A stretch of DNA of 8,634 nt from Ruminococcaceae bacterium UBA7217 (GTDB lineage: Bacteria; Bacillota; Clostridia; Oscillospirales; Acutalibacteraceae): contig DKTZ01000029.1 in assembly GCA_002490425.1 (NCBI GenBank), forward strand, positions 1 to 8,634, in the 5' to 3' direction. The position numbers were made by a program, and so were the translations under genes. This document shows positions 5,829-8,634 of the stretch, one piece after another. How positions within the stretch are numbered: position 1 is the first letter of the stretch; each line of letters opens with the position of its first letter. The notes under the pieces are model-generated. The model saw nothing but the letters and a program-made list of their open reading frames with translations, made no database searches and was not told the origin of the DNA.

Positions 5829-6431
5829 CTAATGCAAAACGCATTTTTGACAAGGAGTTAAACCCATTTTCTTTGCTTCCGCCAAAGTTGTGGGAGAAAA
5901 ATTGCCATTACCGCAGGGATTTTCATAATGATAGCGCTTACCTGTCTTTGTGTAATAAACCGTCATTTGCTCATTTTCTTCAGCTTGCACGGGAGCAGTA
6001 GCTGTAGACTTACGGGTGGCCGTTTCTTTTGGTGCTTGAGACGCGGTTGTTTTTTCGGTTGGTCTCGGCGCTGCCGTTGTAGGATTTTTAGTAGTATTTT
6101 CTGTTTTAGAAACGGTAGACGGGGGTGTTTTACTGTTTTCGGCGCCTTCCTTTTCAGAAACATACGAATTTGCCGCACTTTCAGACTCAGTAGCTTCCGT
6201 ATGCTCATCAGAAACAGCTTCTTCGCTTTCACTTAAATCAGTTTCACTGAAAAATGAAGCAGAATCCTCCGAAGCAACCGTATGGCTGTTGTAGTTAACA
6301 CCGGTATCAGAAGCTTTATCTGCGTCGGTTCTGATATTATTATTCGGTTTTGAAACAGCTATCGCAAACATAACAGTCAATATAGCCGCAACACAAAACA
6401 GAAATGCCTTAACCGATTTCATAGATTTCAT
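5829..6431 (-). CDS. Exported low-complexity protein with C-terminal His/Cys metal-binding module
   Basis: This 200-residue protein has an N-terminal signal anchor (basic MKSMKSVK, then hydrophobic residues about 9-26). A long linker rich in Ser, Thr, Glu, Ala and Pro follows (about 28-152), then a compact C-terminal module of about 43 residues beginning VYYTKTGKRYHYENPC. The module carries H168, C173, C194 and C197 (last pair CQKC) with the spacing GLTPCQKC, resembling the Ada-like/thermonuclease-associated zinc modules that often end secreted Firmicutes proteins. A bound Zn ion is expected from that resemblance, not shown. The linker looks like a wall-spanning spacer, so the module is probably displayed outside the cell. 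The start at 6431 has only a weak SD (GGGTG, 11 nt upstream); an ATG three codons later is not better served. It is the last gene of its operon, 33 bp after the MIF-like gene, with a hairpin downstream. No catalytic domain accompanies the module. Confidence 0.82.
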   Translation of the reverse strand: MKSMKSVKAFLFCVAAILTVMFAIAVSKPNNNIRTDADKASDTGVNYNSHTVASEDSASFFSETDLSESEEAVSDEHTEATESESAANSYVSEKEGAENSKTPPSTVSKTENTTKNPTTAAPRPTEKTTASQAPKETATRKSTATAPVQAEENEQMTVYYTKTGKRYHYENPCGNGNFSPTTLAEAKKMGLTPCQKCVLH

Positions 6432-6464
6432 TTAATTTCACACCCGCAATTTTCAACCAAAAGC

Positions 6465-6809
6465 TTAGAACATAAAGCCATTATAGCCCCACATATCAGA
6501 AAATTCAAATTTCACATATACCCTGTCGGACGGTATCCCTGCCGAATTTTCAAGGATATTGCAGATTTCGGCAGTTAATTTTTCACAGTTTGCCTTTGAG
6601 GTTTCACCGAAAATGCTCACATTTACAAAAGCGGTATTTTTATTGTCATTACCCTTAAAATAAAGATTGCAGTTATCTGTGATATTCACCATAAGCCAGT
6701 TTTCGCTTTTTCCCGGAATTAAAGCAATAGCTTTTCCGAGGTCGGATTTAATCTGTTCAATTTTCTCAGAATTAAGCTCCGCCGATGTTTTAACATCAAT
6801 AAATGGCAT
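6465..6809 (-). CDS. MIF-family tautomerase (phenylpyruvate tautomerase-like)
   Basis: The 114-residue protein matches the macrophage migration inhibitory factor family in length (human MIF 115 residues) and layout. It begins MPFIDVKT, with Pro2, the catalytic base once Met is removed. GKSENWLMV (33-41) supplies the conserved active-site lysine (K34), IPSDRVYVKF (92-101) is the family's second-half signature, and WGYNGFMF closes the chain as WGWNxSTF does in MIF. Family members catalyse keto-enol tautomerisation of phenylpyruvate or dopachrome-like substrates and act as cytoplasmic trimers. The CxxC of mammalian MIF is absent (FVNV at the corresponding place). The start is secured by AAGGAG about 7 nt upstream. 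It lies 19 bp after the ACT-domain gene and 33 bp before the exported zinc-module gene, evidently one operon. The physiological substrate is unknown; a link to aromatic keto acids is inference from the family. Confidence 0.88.
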   Translation of the reverse strand: MPFIDVKTSAELNSEKIEQIKSDLGKAIALIPGKSENWLMVNITDNCNLYFKGNDNKNTAFVNVSIFGETSKANCEKLTAEICNILENSAGIPSDRVYVKFEFSDMWGYNGFMF

Positions 6810-6828
6810 ATTAAATCTCCTTATATAA

Positions 6829-7206
6829 TTAGTCGCTAAGAAAAGTATAACCGTTTGATTTTAAAACGGACACTGCTCTGTCAAAATTTTCGGATTTTAC
6901 AAGAATATAATCCGTATTATAAGTAGAAACGACAAAAATTCCGATATTATTTTCAGATAAAACAGCGGAAATCTTTGCCAGAACGCCTATAAGAGAAAAA
7001 TCCAGCGTTTCGTCAAAATAAAATCCACACCAGCCGTCGTCTCTTGTAATAACATCAAAAGGCACATCTTCTGTCTTGCAAACCAAAGATATTTCATCGT
7101 CAGTTTTAGCAAAAGAGCAGAAATCCAAATCAAGGTTATAGTCAGTAACTGAATTTAATTTGCAAATGCTCAGCTCATACGGCAGTTTTTTCAGATTCAT
7201 AATCAT
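6829..7206 (-). CDS. ACT-domain protein (double ACT, amino-acid sensor-like)
   Basis: This 125-residue protein looks like the small stand-alone ACT-domain proteins of Firmicutes. ACT domains typically bind amino acids and regulate partners. The first half (about 8-60, with SLVCKTEDVP at 40-49) forms one ACT-like unit. The second (68-120) holds the clearer motif LDFSLIGVLAKISAVLSENNIGIFVVSTYNTDY, in which the G-V-L-A-x-I turn and STYNTDY are typical of the ligand interface. No enzyme domain, signal peptide or DNA-binding motif is present. The frame opens at ATG 7206; a second in-frame ATG at 7200 is equally well placed behind a weak AAAGAA SD and matches where homologues usually start. It is the first gene of the operon with the MIF-like gene, 19 bp apart, behind the promoter at 7232-7260. 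The ligand cannot be read from the sequence. Confidence 0.82.
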   Translation of the reverse strand: MIMNLKKLPYELSICKLNSVTDYNLDLDFCSFAKTDDEISLVCKTEDVPFDVITRDDGWCGFYFDETLDFSLIGVLAKISAVLSENNIGIFVVSTYNTDYILVKSENFDRAVSVLKSNGYTFLSD

Positions 7207-7231
7207 TATTCTTTCATTTTAGTCAAGAAAT

Positions 7232-7260
7232 ATATTATCATAAAATTACATAAATAGCAA
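7232..7260 (-). promoter_or_regulatory. Probable promoter of the ACT-MIF operon
   Basis: On the minus strand, TTGCTA (7260-7255) is followed after 17 bp by TAATAT (7237-7232); the predicted start is near 7225, about 20 nt before the first ATG. The -35 box matches the consensus at four of six positions and the region is very AT-rich, so chance matches are possible. It lies between the end of the NYN gene and the ACT gene, where no clear terminator is seen. Confidence 0.5.
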
Positions 7261-7285
7261 TAAATATGTAAATAAAAATAAGGAA

Positions 7286-8197
7286 TTATAGCTTTTTATA
7301 TCTATATTTATTTTCTTTAGTTGCTTCAATTTTCGGTAAGGATGATAAAAAACTTTTCATATTTCTGAACCCTAAATCAACTAATCTAAAATTTCCGAAT
7401 TCATTACGAATTTGATTCTGCAATTCAGATGACGTAAAACTCTTTTCAGACTTTTTCATACAAAACTCTTGAACATAATTAGAAATTTTCTCATACTTCA
7501 TAGCAATAAAACATCTATTTTCATCAAGTTGAAAGTCATTTAAAGATTTAATAAAAGTTGAGAATTTTGAATATCCGTAATTTCGTTCATCAAAATCAGA
7601 ATATTTAGAAACTATGGCTTGCTTTAATCCACCAAGATTAGCATTTTCATCTCTTGACACAATATATTGAGAAATAAAATCTTTAATTGATTGCAGCGGA
7701 GTAATACTTGTCTCACAAAAAACAGAATCCTCATCGACGACATCAGCTTCATTAGACAAAACATCAAGAAATTTAAACTCGTTACAAGCGCTTACAAAAG
7801 CAGGAATAGTTTGCTGTCTTCCCATTCCAATAACAGTTTTTCCATCTTCGCGTATCCTTTGCGTTAAGCGTATAAAATCAGAATCACTGGTTGCTATGCA
7901 AAAGCAGTCAATATCCTTAGTAAAAAGAATATCCATAGCATCAATAATCATTGCGCCGTCAGTAGAATTTTTCCCTGAAGTGTAGGTAAAATTTTGAATT
8001 GGCTTAATTGAATAATTATTAAGAATTTCCTTGTCCCAATTTTTAAGTGTTGGTGACGTGAAATCACCGTAAGCTCTCCTAATATCAACTGAGCCAATTG
8101 CAGAAAGCTCACTGATTATTGTATCAATATATTGGGAAGATGTATTATCGGCATCAATTAACAAAGCTATTCTTTTATTTAAAGTATTGGTATTCAT
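7286..8197 (-). CDS. NYN-domain ribonuclease-like protein with LOTUS/OST-HTH domains
   Basis: From the ATG at 8197, chosen for AGGAG (8206-8210) 8 nt upstream, the protein has 303 residues; a frame extension to 8221 would start inside the rRNA terminator tail. The NYN/LabA-like domain (about 8-150) is a PIN-fold metal-dependent nuclease domain with its acidic residues in place: LLIDADN (D15, D17), STDGAMIIDAMD (D80, D86) and ATSDSDF (D105, D107), then RIREDGKTVIGMG. A LOTUS/OST-HTH winged-helix, an RNA-binding module, follows at about 166-240 (GYSKFSTFIKSL), and a second, more diverged one at about 252-303 (LGFRNMKSFLSSLPKI). Family members are thought to cut or sense RNA; the target is unknown. 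The gene is visibly more AT-rich than its neighbours, which may indicate transfer. It lies just behind the rRNA terminator with no promoter of its own that I can see. Confidence 0.9.
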   Translation of the reverse strand: MNTNTLNKRIALLIDADNTSSQYIDTIISELSAIGSVDIRRAYGDFTSPTLKNWDKEILNNYSIKPIQNFTYTSGKNSTDGAMIIDAMDILFTKDIDCFCIATSDSDFIRLTQRIREDGKTVIGMGRQQTIPAFVSACNEFKFLDVLSNEADVVDEDSVFCETSITPLQSIKDFISQYIVSRDENANLGGLKQAIVSKYSDFDERNYGYSKFSTFIKSLNDFQLDENRCFIAMKYEKISNYVQEFCMKKSEKSFTSSELQNQIRNEFGNFRLVDLGFRNMKSFLSSLPKIEATKENKYRYKKL

Positions 8198-8221
8198 AAA
8201 ATAATCTCCTAAAATGTGCAA

Positions 8222-8256
8222 ATAAAAAAGAAAAAGGATTCCTATAGGGAATCCTT
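8222..8256 (-). terminator. Intrinsic terminator of the rRNA operon
   Basis: On the minus strand, AAGGATTCC (8256-8248) pairs perfectly with GGAATCCTT (8242-8234) over 9 bp with a 5-nt loop, followed by T3CT6 (8233-8224). This is a textbook factor-independent terminator, about 85 nt after the 23S 3' end and about 25 nt before the NYN start codon. Confidence 0.88.
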
Positions 8257-8340
8257 AATACATTGTGTTATACACCTTAAAAACTGAACAAAGGAGTGAA
8301 GAGGAAACAATGTAGTACAAATAAGAGACCAAGTTTTAAA
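8257..8340 (-). other. rRNA operon 3' trailer without 5S gene
   Basis: The 84 nt between the mature 23S end and the terminator are too short for a 5S rRNA (about 117 nt) and contain no 5S-like sequence. ACAATGTA (8307-8314) and TACATTGT (8259-8266) form a perfect 8-bp inverted repeat that could base-pair in the precursor. The segment reading TTTGTTCAGTTTTTAAGG on the minus strand resembles spacer sequences in clostridial rRNA operons. Confidence 0.6.

Positions 8341-8634
<294 letters not shown>

Noticed and set aside
5928..6236. Plus- and minus-strand frames overlapping the zinc-module gene
   Set aside because: Biased Ser/Thr/Glu codon composition keeps alternative frames open; the products are Cys/Arg- or Lys/Pro-rich nonsense.
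8198..8221. N-terminal extension of the NYN protein to an ATG at 8221
   Set aside because: That ATG sits in the rRNA terminator's T-tract region without an SD, whereas the ATG at 8197 has AGGAG 8 nt upstream and better fits the domain start.
8257..8340. 5S rRNA or tRNA gene after the 23S gene
   Set aside because: The segment is too short for 5S, and no cloverleaf with a TTCGA-type T-loop could be found.

Overview
The window looks like chromosomal DNA of a low-to-mid GC, Gram-positive gut anaerobe of the Clostridia, most plausibly the Ruminococcus/Oscillospiraceae group. The evidence is clostridial-type Shine-Dalgarno sites (AAGGAG, AGGGG), strong TTGACA-N17-TAtAxT promoters, Firmicutes-like proteins and intergenic palindromes of the kind I recall from that group. 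The genus is inference; no database search was possible.

Left part, plus strand (1-2750). The C-terminal 258 codons of an NADP-type glutamate dehydrogenase (gdhA) end at 777 and are followed by a hairpin terminator. A near-consensus promoter (895-923) then opens a leader of about 200 nt. The leader can fold as a three-way junction, carries a possible 31-codon leader ORF, and ends in a strong intrinsic terminator only about 35 nt before a tandem-duplicated GNAT acetyltransferase gene (1138-2238). This is the arrangement of an attenuator. About 500 bp without a convincing gene follows. It is packed with short palindromes and inverted repeats and closes with a bidirectional terminator (2720-2751).

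Middle part, minus strand, two operons. Operon A is read from 5704 down to 2755. It has a clear promoter (5739-5767), a xylose-isomerase-like TIM-barrel protein, a lipoprotein metallophosphoesterase whose start lies 3 nt after the preceding stop, and an unrecognised four-helix membrane protein. Operon B is read from 7206 down to 5829. It has a two-ACT-domain protein, a MIF-type tautomerase, and an exported low-complexity protein with a C-terminal His/Cys metal-binding module, ending at a hairpin at 5783-5810.

Right part, minus strand (7286-8634). The window ends in the 3' part of a 23S rRNA gene. The rRNA operon terminator comes only about 85 nt after the 23S 3' end, leaving no room for a 5S gene. 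Immediately behind that terminator is an AT-rich gene for a NYN-domain ribonuclease-like protein with LOTUS/OST-HTH RNA-binding domains. It has a good RBS but no obvious promoter of its own, so it may depend on read-through from the rRNA operon.

The best candidates for something undescribed are the structured leader before the GNAT gene, the NYN-LOTUS gene coupled to an rRNA operon lacking 5S, and the ACT/MIF/zinc-module operon. No CRISPR array, IS transposase, phage gene or tRNA was recognised.
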